From Longimicrobiales bacterium (lineage in GTDB: Bacteria > Gemmatimonadota > Gemmatimonadetes > Longimicrobiales > Gaopeijiaceae): 64,000 nt of DNA. The stretch covers positions 1 to 64,000 of the forward strand of contig JANQDZ010000057.1 in NCBI GenBank assembly GCA_028278645.1. The letters run 5' to 3'. The number at the start of each line of letters is the position of its first letter. Position 1 is the first letter of the stretch. Shown here piece by piece: positions 25,602 through 34,105 of this stretch. Both the position numbers and the translations under genes were made by a program. Under the pieces are notes generated by a model. That model was not told where the DNA came from, did no database searches, and saw only the letters and a program-made list of their open reading frames with translations.

Positions 25602-26120
25602 CTAGGGATCCATCGAGAGCATCTGACCGGTGGCCAGATAGTGCTCCAGCGCCCTGTTCAGGATCGTGGCTTTGGCTTCCATGCCGGCCATGACTCGCCC
25701 AACCTCAGCTACCCCCTCCCCCGTCAGGGAAGTCAGCACGTACGCCCATCGGGCCACCGTTCTTCCCTCCCCCTCCGGCGCCAGGTCGATGCTCAGCTGA
25801 AAGAGAACATCCGGGGTGAACCGGACGATCTCGGCACCATGAGGAGGGTCATGTCTCGAAAACACCCATACCCCTGGGCCCACCGAGCCCGAGCCGTCCG
25901 TTTGGAATACACACCCCACTTCCGCATACCCGGATTCGGTAAAGACTAGGTCCGCTTCCCATCCGGGGATCCAATCGGCCTCCCTGGCCGGGCAGAGCAG
26001 TGGAAACACATCCTCGGGCTTAGCCTCCAGGGTCCTGCTCCACTCATACTTCTCCCGAACCGGCGTCCACCCCATGGTTCGGAACCGTCCGACGATTTGG
26101 TCCGACTTTTGGATATTCAT
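25602..26120 (-). CDS. SRPBCC-fold (START/polyketide-cyclase-like) protein, MarR-controlled
   Basis: A 172-residue soluble protein of the SRPBCC superfamily: YEWSRTLEAKPEDVFPLLCP with AREADWIPGWEADLV opens the fold, GSVGPGVWVFSRHDP and FQLSIDLAPEGEGRTVARWA supply the sheet, and the long C-terminal helix (EVGRVMAGMEAKATILNRAL) closes the cavity. Such proteins bind hydrophobic ligands. AGGAGC precedes the ATG. A 15-bp palindrome identical to the one in front of the MarR gene overlaps its translation-initiation upstream region (26133-26147), so it is very likely repressed by that MarR protein, whose gene lies 52 nt upstream in the same direction. Confidence 0.82.
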   Translation of the reverse strand: MNIQKSDQIVGRFRTMGWTPVREKYEWSRTLEAKPEDVFPLLCPAREADWIPGWEADLVFTESGYAEVGCVFQTDGSGSVGPGVWVFSRHDPPHGAEIVRFTPDVLFQLSIDLAPEGEGRTVARWAYVLTSLTGEGVAEVGRVMAGMEAKATILNRALEHYLATGQMLSMDP

Positions 26121-26132
26121 GATGCTCCTTTT

Positions 26133-26147
26133 GTTTAGTATCTAAAC
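26133..26147. promoter_or_regulatory. MarR operator, site 1 (GTTTAGTATCTAAAC)
   Basis: A perfect inverted repeat GTTTAG-TAT-CTAAAC, 13 nt before the SRPBCC start codon. It is the exact reverse complement of the site at 26621-26635, and the two flank the MarR gene. Confidence 0.85.
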
Positions 26148-26172
26148 CTTATGCCCAAGAAAAAACGACCCC

Positions 26173-26613
26173 TCATGACTCCCCGTTGAAAAGCCGGAAG
26201 AAGCGGCCAACAGCCGCCCGATCAGCCTCCGTCAGTTCCGCCAAGAGGGCGTCAAAACGTCGTTCAGCCCTTTCCTTCAGCTGGAGGACATCTGCCATGA
26301 CTCGTGTGCCCTTCCCCGTCAGAACCAGGGTGAGCTCATTCTGGGATTCAGGGTTCCGACCCTTGGTCAGAACACCCTTGGACTCCAGCCGGGACAAGGT
26401 TTGGGAAACGGCCCCTTTCGTGATGGAGAACCGCTCCCCAATCTCCTTTGCATTTGCATCTGGCCGGGAGTGCAAGAACAAGAGGAGGTGGATCTCTGAA
26501 GGGTGGAGACTGACCCCTTCGGATTTCAGCACCCGGTCCTTTTCCACGTGGAGGATCTTGTCCACGGCGGAGAGGATCTCGGCTACCAGACCGGGGTGGT
26601 TGAGCTTGGCCAT
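26173..26613 (-). CDS. MarR-family transcriptional regulator
   Basis: A 146-residue winged-helix regulator. The HTH is PDANAKEIGERFSITKGAVS followed by QTLSRLESKGVLTK (about residues 50-83), with the wing SQNELTLVLTGKGTRVM and a final dimerisation helix (LTEADRAAVGRFFRLF). MarR proteins are dimeric repressors released by small ligands or oxidants. Only one Cys-free core is present, so a thiol switch is unlikely. A 15-bp palindrome lies 8 nt upstream of its ATG and an identical one before the SRPBCC gene, indicating autoregulation and control of that gene. ATG at 26613 has CTTGTC upstream but no strong Shine-Dalgarno. Confidence 0.9.
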   Translation of the reverse strand: MAKLNHPGLVAEILSAVDKILHVEKDRVLKSEGVSLHPSEIHLLLFLHSRPDANAKEIGERFSITKGAVSQTLSRLESKGVLTKGRNPESQNELTLVLTGKGTRVMADVLQLKERAERRFDALLAELTEADRAAVGRFFRLFNGES

Positions 26614-26620
26614 GACAAGA

Positions 26621-26635
26621 GTTTAGATACTAAAC
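26621..26635. promoter_or_regulatory. MarR operator, site 2 (GTTTAGATACTAAAC)
   Basis: A perfect inverted repeat GTTTAG-ATA-CTAAAC, 8 nt before the MarR start codon, so bound protein would block marR expression itself. Same site as 26133-26147 in the opposite orientation. Confidence 0.85.
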
Positions 26636-26751
26636 CACAAGATGTCAACCGCCCCATGAAGGCGGGTGAGCCTGGGGATGTAGACTAGGAGCGAAGGAAC
26701 CATAGAGGAGCGGACATTGGAGACCGGCCGGCACGCCCTTCCCCGGACTCT

Positions 26752-27516
26752 TCAGCGGGTGAAGATCAGGATGACCCCGTTGCTGGACCCCACTCCGTAC
26801 CGGGAAGCCGATGGACCTTTCAGGATTTCGATACGGGAAATAATGTCCGCCGGAATCATGTCCAGGACGTTGATAACGTAGGCCGCTTCAGCCCCTTGTG
26901 GACTGGAAACGTCGCCCATCCGGACCCCGTCCATGAAGACGAGGGGGTCACCGGGCGCTGTAAGGCTGTTGATGCCTCGAATGAGGATCCGGGAGCCTGA
27001 TCCGGCGGCTCCGGATCCCCGCGATACCTGGACACCCGAGAAGGAAGCAGCGATCAGGTCCACCGCACTCCCGCCCCCTGTGAGCGTGCTTGCTTCCCCA
27101 GGACGGAAAGTCCTGACCACGGCGTCATGGGCCGCAGGTCTCGCCGTCACCCGGAGCTCCTCGAGGATAAACGCCTCGGGCACCATCTCCAGGGTGACGC
27201 GGGTCGCCACCCCGGGGCGAACGGTAACCTGCTCGATGGATGCCACGAACTCCGGCGGAGATTCCAAACGAAGGTGGGCCTCGCCGGCAGGGACCCCCTC
27301 CAACGTGAACTGGCCCTCCGCTCCAGAACGAGTCTCCAGGTCCCCCCCCTCCAGGGAAATCTTCACACCGGAGAGGACTTCGCCGGTAATCGAAGACCTG
27401 ACGGTCCCCCTTATGACCCCGCTCTCCTGACCGGAGGCCGGGGCGTGGGGGAATGCCAGATGTAGGATCAGCCCGGTTAGGAGCAGCGAGACTGAACGAA
27501 AAGAGAGGGCTTTCAT
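26752..27516 (-). CDS. Secreted carboxypeptidase-regulatory-like plus plug protein without a barrel
   Basis: A 254-residue exported protein: signal peptide about 1-29, CarboxypepD-regulatory-like domain about 32-115 (GVIRGTVRSSITGEVLSGVK; GQFTLEGVPAGEAHLRLESP), then a canonical TonB-receptor plug: DLIAASFSGVQVSRGSGAAG, RILIRGINSLTAPGDPLVFM, IPADIISRIEILKGPSASRY. It stops exactly after GVILIFTR, where the barrel of a SusC-type receptor would start. The end is a clean stop (TGA) and no barrel-like frame continues downstream on the minus strand, so this is not a recent frameshift. ATG at 27516. It is the clearest of four such proteins here. Confidence 0.85.
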   Translation of the reverse strand: MKALSFRSVSLLLTGLILHLAFPHAPASGQESGVIRGTVRSSITGEVLSGVKISLEGGDLETRSGAEGQFTLEGVPAGEAHLRLESPPEFVASIEQVTVRPGVATRVTLEMVPEAFILEELRVTARPAAHDAVVRTFRPGEASTLTGGGSAVDLIAASFSGVQVSRGSGAAGSGSRILIRGINSLTAPGDPLVFMDGVRMGDVSSPQGAEAAYVINVLDMIPADIISRIEILKGPSASRYGVGSSNGVILIFTR

Positions 27517-27675
27517 GGTTTCGGCCGTCCTTTTGAGCCTGTTCCGGAGGTTAACAGTACGTACGCCGCGGGCCATCGGTTGTTTCGTCCGGCCCCCTTT
27601 GATCGGCCGTTTCATGGGGTCCCGGGCCTCCCCGCCCACCCCTCCGTCCGTCATCCAGGCGGTTGGATTCCTGCC

Positions 27676-27707
27676 AAAAAGCACGCGGGGCCCCTTGGGA
27701 CCCCGCG
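27676..27707 (-). terminator. Intrinsic terminator ending the C69/pgs operon
   Basis: On the minus strand a GC stem (CGCGGGG 27684-27690 with CCCCGCG 27701-27707, the inner CCC/GGG also pairing) is followed by TGC and five U (A-run 27676-27680 on the plus strand). It lies about 55 nt beyond the C69 dipeptidase stop. Confidence 0.85.
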
Positions 27708-27760
27708 GCCACAGTTCTCACCGGTCGTGTTCGCCGGAGGAAGCTACCTGAACGTTCCGC

Positions 27761-29494
27761 TCACCACCCTCTGGCGAAATAGGCCCAGAAGTAGTCTCCT
27801 AGCTCCTCCCATTTCTGCATGGTGGCGCCTGCCCAGTTGTGGGTGTACCGGGTCAGGAACGTCCGAAACTTCATGGGATCAGCTCCGCCTTCGACTTTCA
27901 TCAACTCGACGGCCTTTTGCTCGATAAGGGGCTGCTCCATGAACATCTGCTCCTCGAAGGCCATGACCGCCGGTTCCAGGTGCTGCCTGGCCCAACCCCA
28001 TTTGATCTGAGACAACCGGTTGGTCCTTCGGATCGACCAGCACGCCGAGTCCTCCCGGTAGCTGTGCTGACAGTCGATCTTGAAGCTTTCCGGTAAGCTC
28101 AAAGTCCCTGCGTAGATGGGCATCCGAGGGCTCTGGCCCGGGTTGTCGAAGGAGAAGTAAGCCACCGTACCAACTTCGGGCGGCAGCCAGTCCCTGGCCT
28201 GGATCACCTGCGAGTAAGAGCACTGTTGGACGGCGATGGTCCGCTGGGCCTCCACGATGCCGGGTTGGATGGCATTCATAAACTGGCTCCAGTCGGAGGT
28301 CGAACGGCCGAGGTTCCAGTTGTTCACCAGGGGGCTCTTCACCATCTCCGGATCGGCATCGGACTGCCGGTATCGGTTCGGGATCAGAAGGTTCTTCGAC
28401 GCGTCGAACTCGGTGCCCTCGTAGGTCTCACGGTAGTAAGCCAGAACGTCCTGGACCGAGACCTTCTCGTCCGGCACCACGCTGAAGGGTAGCTCGTCCA
28501 TCTCCATGGTCAGGCCCAGAGATGGAGCAAGAGTGCTTAGGATGAAATATTCCCGCGTGGAGTAGGGGCGGCGCCCGCTGTAAGCAGCCCACCACTTGAA
28601 CTCTTCCCCACTATCCGGGTCCCAAAAGCCCATCTCCTCGGCCAAGGTATGAACGTTGTCGCTGGCCATGTAGTGATCGGGATCGTCGAGGTCCAGAGTG
28701 TTGATTCGAGGGATATTGGCGCTCACCCCCACGTGCCCCTCGGGGATCCGAACCGCTGCCCAGACGCCTCCTACCTCAAAGGGGCCGGCCCCCATGATCT
28801 CGAAGTGCCAGACTTCTTTGGCGTCGGCGAAGGTGAGGCACTCCCCTGCGTCACCGTACCCGTACTCCTTCACCAGCTCGCCGATGAGCTTGATGGCGTC
28901 ACGGGCCGTGGTGGTCCGTTCCAGCACGATGGCCTGGAGGTTCTCGATGAGGAAGAGACCCTCGTCGTTCCGAAGCTCGCGCCGCCCACCGATGGTGGTC
29001 TCGCCGATGGCGAGACCTTTTTCGTTCATGGCGGGGTAGGCCACGTTGAAATACCGATAGGTGTTGGCCACCTCGGGGATCTCACCCTTGAGCCTCATCC
29101 GGCGCATGTCGTCCGGGGTCTCGGTGTGGAGCTTGCCCCAGTAGATGGGCCGCATGGTCCCGGGCGGATTCTCCCTCGCTTCTTCAATCTGGAGCCAGGT
29201 GCGGTAGTTACCGTCACAGGAATGGGCCGTCATCACGGAACCGTCGGTAGACGCCCCTTTGCTCACCTGGATGCTCGTGCAGCCACAGTCCTGAACCTCG
29301 GGATCACAGCCACAAGCCGGGTCGCCGGGCTCGCCGGAACAGAAGGGCCCCGGGAACTGCTGAAGCTGCTGAACCTGCGTGTTCGGCAGCATCTCTTCCC
29401 ACTGGGCCGCAGCGTCCTGGGGCGCGGCCGCCATGAGGACCGTAAGGGTCAGCAGGCCCCCTGCCACAAGGCTTATGCAACGTCGGAGTTTCAC
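27761..29494 (-). CDS. C69-family dipeptidase, secreted
   Basis: A 577-residue exported peptidase of family C69 (N-terminal-nucleophile cysteine peptidases related to PepD). GTG at 29494 is chosen because AAGGAG sits 7 nt upstream and it gives a good signal peptide (about 1-31). Mature-region motifs include CGCTSIQVSKGASTDGS with probable nucleophile Cys72, MTAHSCDGNYRTWLQIE, YPAMNEKGLAIGETTIGGR and LTFADAKEVWHFEIMG, all family hallmarks. It is the last gene of the minus-strand pgs operon. It lies beside an AstE/AspA-like metallohydrolase, so the pair could trim gamma-glutamyl or other peptide products outside the cytoplasm; that link is inference. Confidence 0.9.
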   Translation of the reverse strand: MKLRRCISLVAGGLLTLTVLMAAAPQDAAAQWEEMLPNTQVQQLQQFPGPFCSGEPGDPACGCDPEVQDCGCTSIQVSKGASTDGSVMTAHSCDGNYRTWLQIEEARENPPGTMRPIYWGKLHTETPDDMRRMRLKGEIPEVANTYRYFNVAYPAMNEKGLAIGETTIGGRRELRNDEGLFLIENLQAIVLERTTTARDAIKLIGELVKEYGYGDAGECLTFADAKEVWHFEIMGAGPFEVGGVWAAVRIPEGHVGVSANIPRINTLDLDDPDHYMASDNVHTLAEEMGFWDPDSGEEFKWWAAYSGRRPYSTREYFILSTLAPSLGLTMEMDELPFSVVPDEKVSVQDVLAYYRETYEGTEFDASKNLLIPNRYRQSDADPEMVKSPLVNNWNLGRSTSDWSQFMNAIQPGIVEAQRTIAVQQCSYSQVIQARDWLPPEVGTVAYFSFDNPGQSPRMPIYAGTLSLPESFKIDCQHSYREDSACWSIRRTNRLSQIKWGWARQHLEPAVMAFEEQMFMEQPLIEQKAVELMKVEGGADPMKFRTFLTRYTHNWAGATMQKWEELGDYFWAYFARGW

Positions 29495-29555
29495 GGGATC
29501 GCTCCTTCCTTCGGATTTATCACAAAGACCGAACTCTTCATTCACTCGATTGCAG

Positions 29556-30707
29556 TCACTCGATCACGACCCGGTCAGGTGGAGCGGCGGCGGGGTCGTG
29601 TAACCAGTGCCCCAAGCCCATCTCCAGAACCTCGCCGTACAGCGGGATCCCCCGGGCCCTCATGGGCCGATCAGGGTTCAACTCCGTCCACAGCTCCAGG
29701 GTCATGAGAACGGTGGATGTATGCCTTCCAACCCGTTTGTCCATGGGCCAACCGCTCTCGTCGATCTCCTCGTATAGAAGCCCCGCCTCCCCGGCCTTCA
29801 CGACAAACTCGTCCTTCCCCGTCAGCAACTGCTCCCGGGTAGTCTTACCGCGGGTGGCATCCAGGAAAGGTTCAGGGGCTTCGAATAGAAGAGAGACGGC
29901 GTCGGAATGGTCCCCAACTTCCCGATGGGAGAGCCCGTGAAGCGTGGGCGGGGAATACTCCATTCCGATGTTGAACTCCATGTCGCTGAGCATCATGGAG
30001 GTGAAGGCAGCCAGCTCCTCGCCAGTGTCATGAGCCACGATGGTGCTGATGACAGGGTACTGGAGCTCGGCCTCATGAAGGTCGATGAACAGATCGACCT
30101 CTTCCTGGCGAATCAGCTCCATAAAAGCGTGGGTGGTGCGCTCCGTCAGGCTTCCGTCGGGCCGGCCGGGCCAGGTACGGTTCAGATTCCGAATGTCCAC
30201 GTAGGCCAGGTACTGCCGGCTGGGGTAGTGGATGTAAACCTCCGGATCCGGCCACTGGTCCAACGGGTTGGCCCAACGGTCACCCAGGCGGAACGTCCGC
30301 TCGCCCCAATCGGTGGCGATGGTGAAGTCTGGGGGATAGGCCCCTCCGATTCGGGTCGCCGTGCTCGCGCTCCGGTTCGAGCTCAGCACCACGATCATCC
30401 GCCCCACGTCCATCTCGGCGTTTTCGGCGAGAAGCCATGCAGCCAGGCGGGCGGCCGGCTCTTCGGGGTGGGTCCCCCCCATCACGAAGACCGTCCCTCC
30501 CGGCTCCTCCCCCTCCATGATGTAGACGTAGCAGTCGTTGACCGTCCCTCGGATCCCGTCGAAGTAGTCGCCGAGGCGTTTGACTTCGGTGACTCCAGGA
30601 CTCAGGACCACCTGCTCCTCCAGATTCCGACTCTGGTAGAAGCTCCATCCGGAGGAGGCAAACAGGAGCAATCCGCACGCGGCGAACACGAACTTACGCC
30701 CAGTCAT
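29556..30707 (-). CDS. AstE/AspA-like zinc carboxypeptidase-type hydrolase (M14 superfamily)
   Basis: A 383-residue protein with an N-terminal hydrophobic segment (about 5-23) that may be a signal or anchor. The zinc site follows the M14/AstE-AspA pattern: GGTHPEEPAA with His80 and Glu83 (HxxE), then DLFIDLHEAELQYP with the third ligand His near 213. SSNRSASTATR and YVDIRNLNRTWPGR supply the usual Arg/Asn substrate-binding residues. Relatives remove acyl or glutamyl groups by amide hydrolysis. Its start is 1 nt after the stop of the 54-residue membrane protein, and the C69 dipeptidase follows. Within a poly-gamma-glutamate-like operon a role in cutting gamma-glutamyl chains is plausible but unproven. 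Confidence 0.8.
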   Translation of the reverse strand: MTGRKFVFAACGLLLFASSGWSFYQSRNLEEQVVLSPGVTEVKRLGDYFDGIRGTVNDCYVYIMEGEEPGGTVFVMGGTHPEEPAARLAAWLLAENAEMDVGRMIVVLSSNRSASTATRIGGAYPPDFTIATDWGERTFRLGDRWANPLDQWPDPEVYIHYPSRQYLAYVDIRNLNRTWPGRPDGSLTERTTHAFMELIRQEEVDLFIDLHEAELQYPVISTIVAHDTGEELAAFTSMMLSDMEFNIGMEYSPPTLHGLSHREVGDHSDAVSLLFEAPEPFLDATRGKTTREQLLTGKDEFVVKAGEAGLLYEEIDESGWPMDKRVGRHTSTVLMTLELWTELNPDRPMRARGIPLYGEVLEMGLGHWLHDPAAAPPDRVVIE

Positions 30708-30708
30708 G

Positions 30709-30873
30709 TCACTTCAACCTGAACAGGCGGAGGAGGAAGGGGATGAGGACGATGATGTATAGAACTTCCTCGTCCCACTTCCGGCTCCGTCGGAAATTCC
30801 AAACCAGGAGAACGACTACGTACGCAACAAGCAGGTAGTAGAGGACGGAGACAACGGATTGGAGAAAAGTCAT
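30709..30873 (-). CDS. 54-residue two-helix membrane protein of unknown function
   Basis: A short frame read directly from the minus strand. It begins MTFLQSVVSVLYYLLVAYVV, passes a basic turn NFRRSRKWDEEV, and ends LYIIVLIPFLLRLFRLK. Two hydrophobic helices flank the positively charged turn, so both ends probably face the same side. GGAAGGAGG lies just before the ATG. It fits tightly between the TRAP-like permease (13 nt upstream) and the AstE-like gene (1 nt downstream), which argues strongly for a real gene. Possible role: a small subunit of the permease, analogous to but much shorter than a TRAP DctQ subunit. I recognise no family. Confidence 0.8.
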   Translation of the reverse strand: MTFLQSVVSVLYYLLVAYVVVLLVWNFRRSRKWDEEVLYIIVLIPFLLRLFRLK

Positions 30874-30886
30874 GGCGTCCTCCTTC

Positions 30887-32179
30887 CTATAACCCGGTCA
30901 GGAAAGTCAGGTGAGACGAGTAGATGACCATGAGGGTACCCACCGCCATGATGAGGATCCCCGGCACAATGCAGGCCTTGAGGAACTGGGTGTACTTCTC
31001 TTTAAAGCCCACCACCTCTACGGTAAGTCGGCCGATGATTGCCGTTGGCGGCAGGGCATCCCCCAGCGGCCAGATGACGCTCATCCCCGCCAGAGCCACG
31101 ATGGGATCCAACCCGATGTTGTTGAAGAGAAGCACCAGTGGCACGCCGAGGACCGGTGCCGCCCCCCACATGAGGACTGCCTCCGATACCGGTAGCACGA
31201 TAAAGAGCGTGGCAAAAACGAGGGCCACCGGCAGGGTCACAGCCGTAACGGCCAAGAGACCACGGACCCCCGTCAACGTCATGATCTGAACCAGAACCCC
31301 CACGCATGTCAAAGTGCCGATTAGGGGCAAAAGCTGCTTGATGGTCTCCCGGGAGATTTTGAGGAAGTCCAGCTTCACCGGGGAAAGGAAAAACGATGTT
31401 CCCGCTGCGCAGGCAAACATGAGCGGAAGGCCCAGAACCGGAGTGTCATGGGGCCAATGTCGACCGATAAAGATGAGGAGGCCAAAAACGATAAGGGGAA
31501 GGAAAACCTTCCCCCAACCCATCCTGTCGGGTGGTTGAGGAAGTTCGCCTAGGGCCCTTTCTAGATCGATCCTCTCCCCTTTCCACCCCAGGAGGAAGAT
31601 CGTCACCAGTGATAGAAGTACGCAGGGGAGCAGGAGAGGCCAAAAAAAGCCGACGTAGGGCATATTCACGCCGGCGGCGGTCATCATGGCCCAAAGACTC
31701 ACCGGTGGAGCCGCCGCACTGAGACCTGCGATGATAAACACTATTGCGGCGGTCCGGACCCGGGATACGCCCATCGTCTCCAGCACCACGGCCACCATCC
31801 CACCGGTAATCAGCACGGTTACACTCCCAGCCCCCGTGAGAGCGCCCGGAAGGAGGAGAAGGACCGTGAGGAGTATTACCAGGAGCGTGCGGCTCCGGTA
31901 AAACCTCTTCAGGATCCCCCGGACAGCAAAAGCCACCCCTCCTGACTCCTTCAGGATGTTCATGAAAAGGGTGGCGGTAATAAAAATGAGGTTGATGTCG
32001 AGGTAGGTCATGGCCCCCTCGGCGATATGCCGAGTGGGGATCCAGAACCCGCCAGCAAGCGCCCCGCCCAGGGCCGCCGCGAACATCGACAGCTCGGTTG
32101 AGAGTTTGAAGACCTTCGCGACGATGTATACGACCACCATCACGCCGAGCACGAACCCGGCATAGGTGAACATGCTCAT
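30887..32179 (-). CDS. TRAP-type large permease-like transporter (DctM-like)
   Basis: A 430-residue integral membrane protein with about 11-12 hydrophobic segments. The size and pattern fit the ion-transporter superfamily that includes the DctM large subunits of TRAP transporters: paired repeats with PGALTGAGSVTVLITGG and a second half with VLPVSEAVLMWGAAPVLG and MSVIWPLGDALPPTAIIGR. Neither a periplasmic DctP protein nor a normal DctQ is adjacent. Instead a DUF6305 protein lies upstream and a 54-residue membrane protein downstream. GGGAGG precedes the ATG. It is part of the minus-strand pgs operon; the cargo may be glutamate-derived, which is inference. Confidence 0.75.
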   Translation of the reverse strand: MSMFTYAGFVLGVMVVVYIVAKVFKLSTELSMFAAALGGALAGGFWIPTRHIAEGAMTYLDINLIFITATLFMNILKESGGVAFAVRGILKRFYRSRTLLVILLTVLLLLPGALTGAGSVTVLITGGMVAVVLETMGVSRVRTAAIVFIIAGLSAAAPPVSLWAMMTAAGVNMPYVGFFWPLLLPCVLLSLVTIFLLGWKGERIDLERALGELPQPPDRMGWGKVFLPLIVFGLLIFIGRHWPHDTPVLGLPLMFACAAGTSFFLSPVKLDFLKISRETIKQLLPLIGTLTCVGVLVQIMTLTGVRGLLAVTAVTLPVALVFATLFIVLPVSEAVLMWGAAPVLGVPLVLLFNNIGLDPIVALAGMSVIWPLGDALPPTAIIGRLTVEVVGFKEKYTQFLKACIVPGILIMAVGTLMVIYSSHLTFLTGL

Positions 32180-32253
32180 GGGGAGGCCTCCCTACCTCTC
32201 CAACCTTCGTGGTGCCGAGGAAGTGACGATCCTGGAGCTTGGCTGGCCACAGG

Positions 32254-32868
32254 TCAGTTTTTGAGGACCTTCGCCAGCGCGTCCCCCATCTCCATGTTCT
32301 TTTCGAAAAGGACCAGGGGAACGCCTTCGGAATCGGACAGGATCGAAAAACGGCGGTCCTCATTTCCGTCCAACCGCACCACCATTACATCGGAATTCGG
32401 CATGACCGCATCGATGGACTGCTCATCGGAGTTGTCTCCCGGGGCCGCGCCCTGGGCCCTACGATCCATCCCCTCCACGTGGGCTCCGATGACCGTAAGC
32501 CCCTGCCGCCTGGCCTCAGCGATGAGAGCTTCTGTGCGGATGAGTTCTTCCCGCATGGACACCCCTGCGGCCCCCATACCTTTCAGGCTAGCTCCTGTGA
32601 CAATCATGACGGTCATGTAGGGAGTCCCCGCAGCCTGAGCATCCAGAAGGTCCTGGGCCGTGGCCGTTTCTTTCAACTCGTGGTCGTAGCCCAACCGTCC
32701 CAAAAAGAGCTTCACGAACGTGGGACCCGGGCTCTGACCACAGGACGTAAGAAGGACCGGGGTTTCTCCCATAACCCCTGGATCTTGAGCCTCCGCTGTC
32801 CCGTTTGACCCCACCAACATCACCACCAAAGCGACCAGCCCAAGCACAAAACGGGGTTGCCGCATCAT
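32254..32868 (-). CDS. DUF6305 family exported protein
   Basis: A 204-residue protein with a signal peptide (about 1-28). Mature motifs match DUF6305: PVLLTSCGQSPGPTFVKLFL at the start, PYMTVMIVTGASLKGMGAAG in the middle and VIGAHVEGMDRRAQG with DEQSIDAVMPNSDVMVV later. The fold looks like a Rossmann-like alternation of strands and helices. The start at 32868 (ATG-ATG) is used because GGAGG is 8 nt upstream. It lies between pgsW and the TRAP-like permease in one operon, so it may act as the extracytoplasmic partner of the permease or of the polymer. Function unproven. Confidence 0.8.
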   Translation of the reverse strand: MMRQPRFVLGLVALVVMLVGSNGTAEAQDPGVMGETPVLLTSCGQSPGPTFVKLFLGRLGYDHELKETATAQDLLDAQAAGTPYMTVMIVTGASLKGMGAAGVSMREELIRTEALIAEARRQGLTVIGAHVEGMDRRAQGAAPGDNSDEQSIDAVMPNSDVMVVRLDGNEDRRFSILSDSEGVPLVLFEKNMEMGDALAKVLKN

Positions 32869-32931
32869 AGTCACTACCTCCATCAAAACGCTTCTCTCAT
32901 CTGCCCCCGGGAAAGTAGGTCCTTAACCGGG

Positions 32932-34092
32932 TTACCGCACCGTATGGCCCCCTTCTTTTCTCCCCCCCAGCGTGAACACCGCCGCCAGACTGATCGCGTA
33001 CGTCACCGTCAGCAGCCAAAACCAGAGCCCCTTTCCTCTGTGTGAATCAAAAAAGGGAGTTGAGGCCGGGCCCGGGAGGGGGATAGGATCCCACGGAAGG
33101 CCGTAACGGAGGGAGAGACCCCTCAGGTGAAGCAGATGGATGATGGGGACACCGGCGGAGGCCATTTCAAAGAGTACTCCCCTCTGGTCTTCCGGAGGAA
33201 GCTCCAACTCCGTGGAGAGGCCTGGAGGCACATCCAGGATCCGTGGACTTACCCCAAGATTCGCTTCCGCGCCCCCGATGTTCACGAATGCTGAGACGCC
33301 GCCTCCCCCCTCCCGAACCAAACCGCCAGACACCCCGGGACCAGCCGGTATTCCGTACAGTGCCATACGCTCCGTAACGTTCGCCCGAAGTCCCGTGGCC
33401 TCGAGGAGGGAGGGCCCCAAGCCTGAGGAATCAGCCGAAAGGAGCTGCCGAACCAGTCCCGCCTTGAACTCGGGATCCAGATTCGCCCCAACGTCCCCCT
33501 CACCACCAACGGACACCCCTGCGGCCGGGAACGACACATATCCGCGATCCTCCAGGAACCGGTAAAGGTCCTCCAAATGGAAACCCGGGCGGGTGGCTCC
33601 GAACGACGACGCACCCAGGGAGAGGATGGTGACCGGTTCGGCCTCCATAGCCCCGACGGCCGAGAGAGTTGCCAGGAGGAGGGCCGGGAAGGAGCCAGAT
33701 GCGCCCACGGCAACCCGGTCGCCCTTTTCCACGCCCGCCTCTGTGAGGAAGTGCACAATCAGGCCGGCTACATCGGGCGTGGTCGACGTCCGCTTCGCCT
33801 CCAACTGGCCCAAGGAGGTCAAGAGGTCAGAGTGTTCGGGTCCGATGAGGCAGGTCTGGTTCGGATCGACGGCCCGGTCAACGGGGAAACCCGTACGGGC
33901 ACATTCCTCCGCCAACACCGCCATTGCATCTGCCATCCCAGAGGCGGCTGCTCTCATCTGGGGCGTCCAGGGAATCGCGGCTGGGGGAGCCAGAGCTTGG
34001 AGGAGCGCCCAGGCCAGGAGGCTCACCACCCCTGCTACGATGAACCGGTCCCTGAAACGAGACGGGGTTGGGGAGGAGGGAACTCGAAGCAC
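32932..34092 (-). CDS. pgsW: Poly-gamma-glutamate system protein PgsW-like
   Basis: A 386-residue membrane-anchored protein: one hydrophobic helix near the N-terminus (about 16-36) and one near the C-terminus (LWFWLLTVTYAISLAAVFTL, about 355-374), with a large extracytoplasmic domain between. That domain contains VAVGASGSFPALLLATLSA, ILSLGASSFGATRPGFHLED and VFVNIGG-type strands (here SAFVNIGGAEANLGVSPRIL). This matches proteins annotated as poly-gamma-glutamate system protein, found beside pgsB and pgsC in bacteria that lack a standard pgsA. The GTG start at 34092 follows GAAGAG. It is 13 nt after pgsC. Its exact role is not established. Confidence 0.78.
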   Translation of the reverse strand: MLRVPSSPTPSRFRDRFIVAGVVSLLAWALLQALAPPAAIPWTPQMRAAASGMADAMAVLAEECARTGFPVDRAVDPNQTCLIGPEHSDLLTSLGQLEAKRTSTTPDVAGLIVHFLTEAGVEKGDRVAVGASGSFPALLLATLSAVGAMEAEPVTILSLGASSFGATRPGFHLEDLYRFLEDRGYVSFPAAGVSVGGEGDVGANLDPEFKAGLVRQLLSADSSGLGPSLLEATGLRANVTERMALYGIPAGPGVSGGLVREGGGGVSAFVNIGGAEANLGVSPRILDVPPGLSTELELPPEDQRGVLFEMASAGVPIIHLLHLRGLSLRYGLPWDPIPLPGPASTPFFDSHRGKGLWFWLLTVTYAISLAAVFTLGGRKEGGHTVR

Positions 34093-34105
34093 GACTCTTC
34101 GGGAC

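Noticed and set aside
29545-29545. ATG at 29545 as the C69 dipeptidase start
   Set aside because: The GTG at 29494 has a much better Shine-Dalgarno and gives a cleaner signal peptide.
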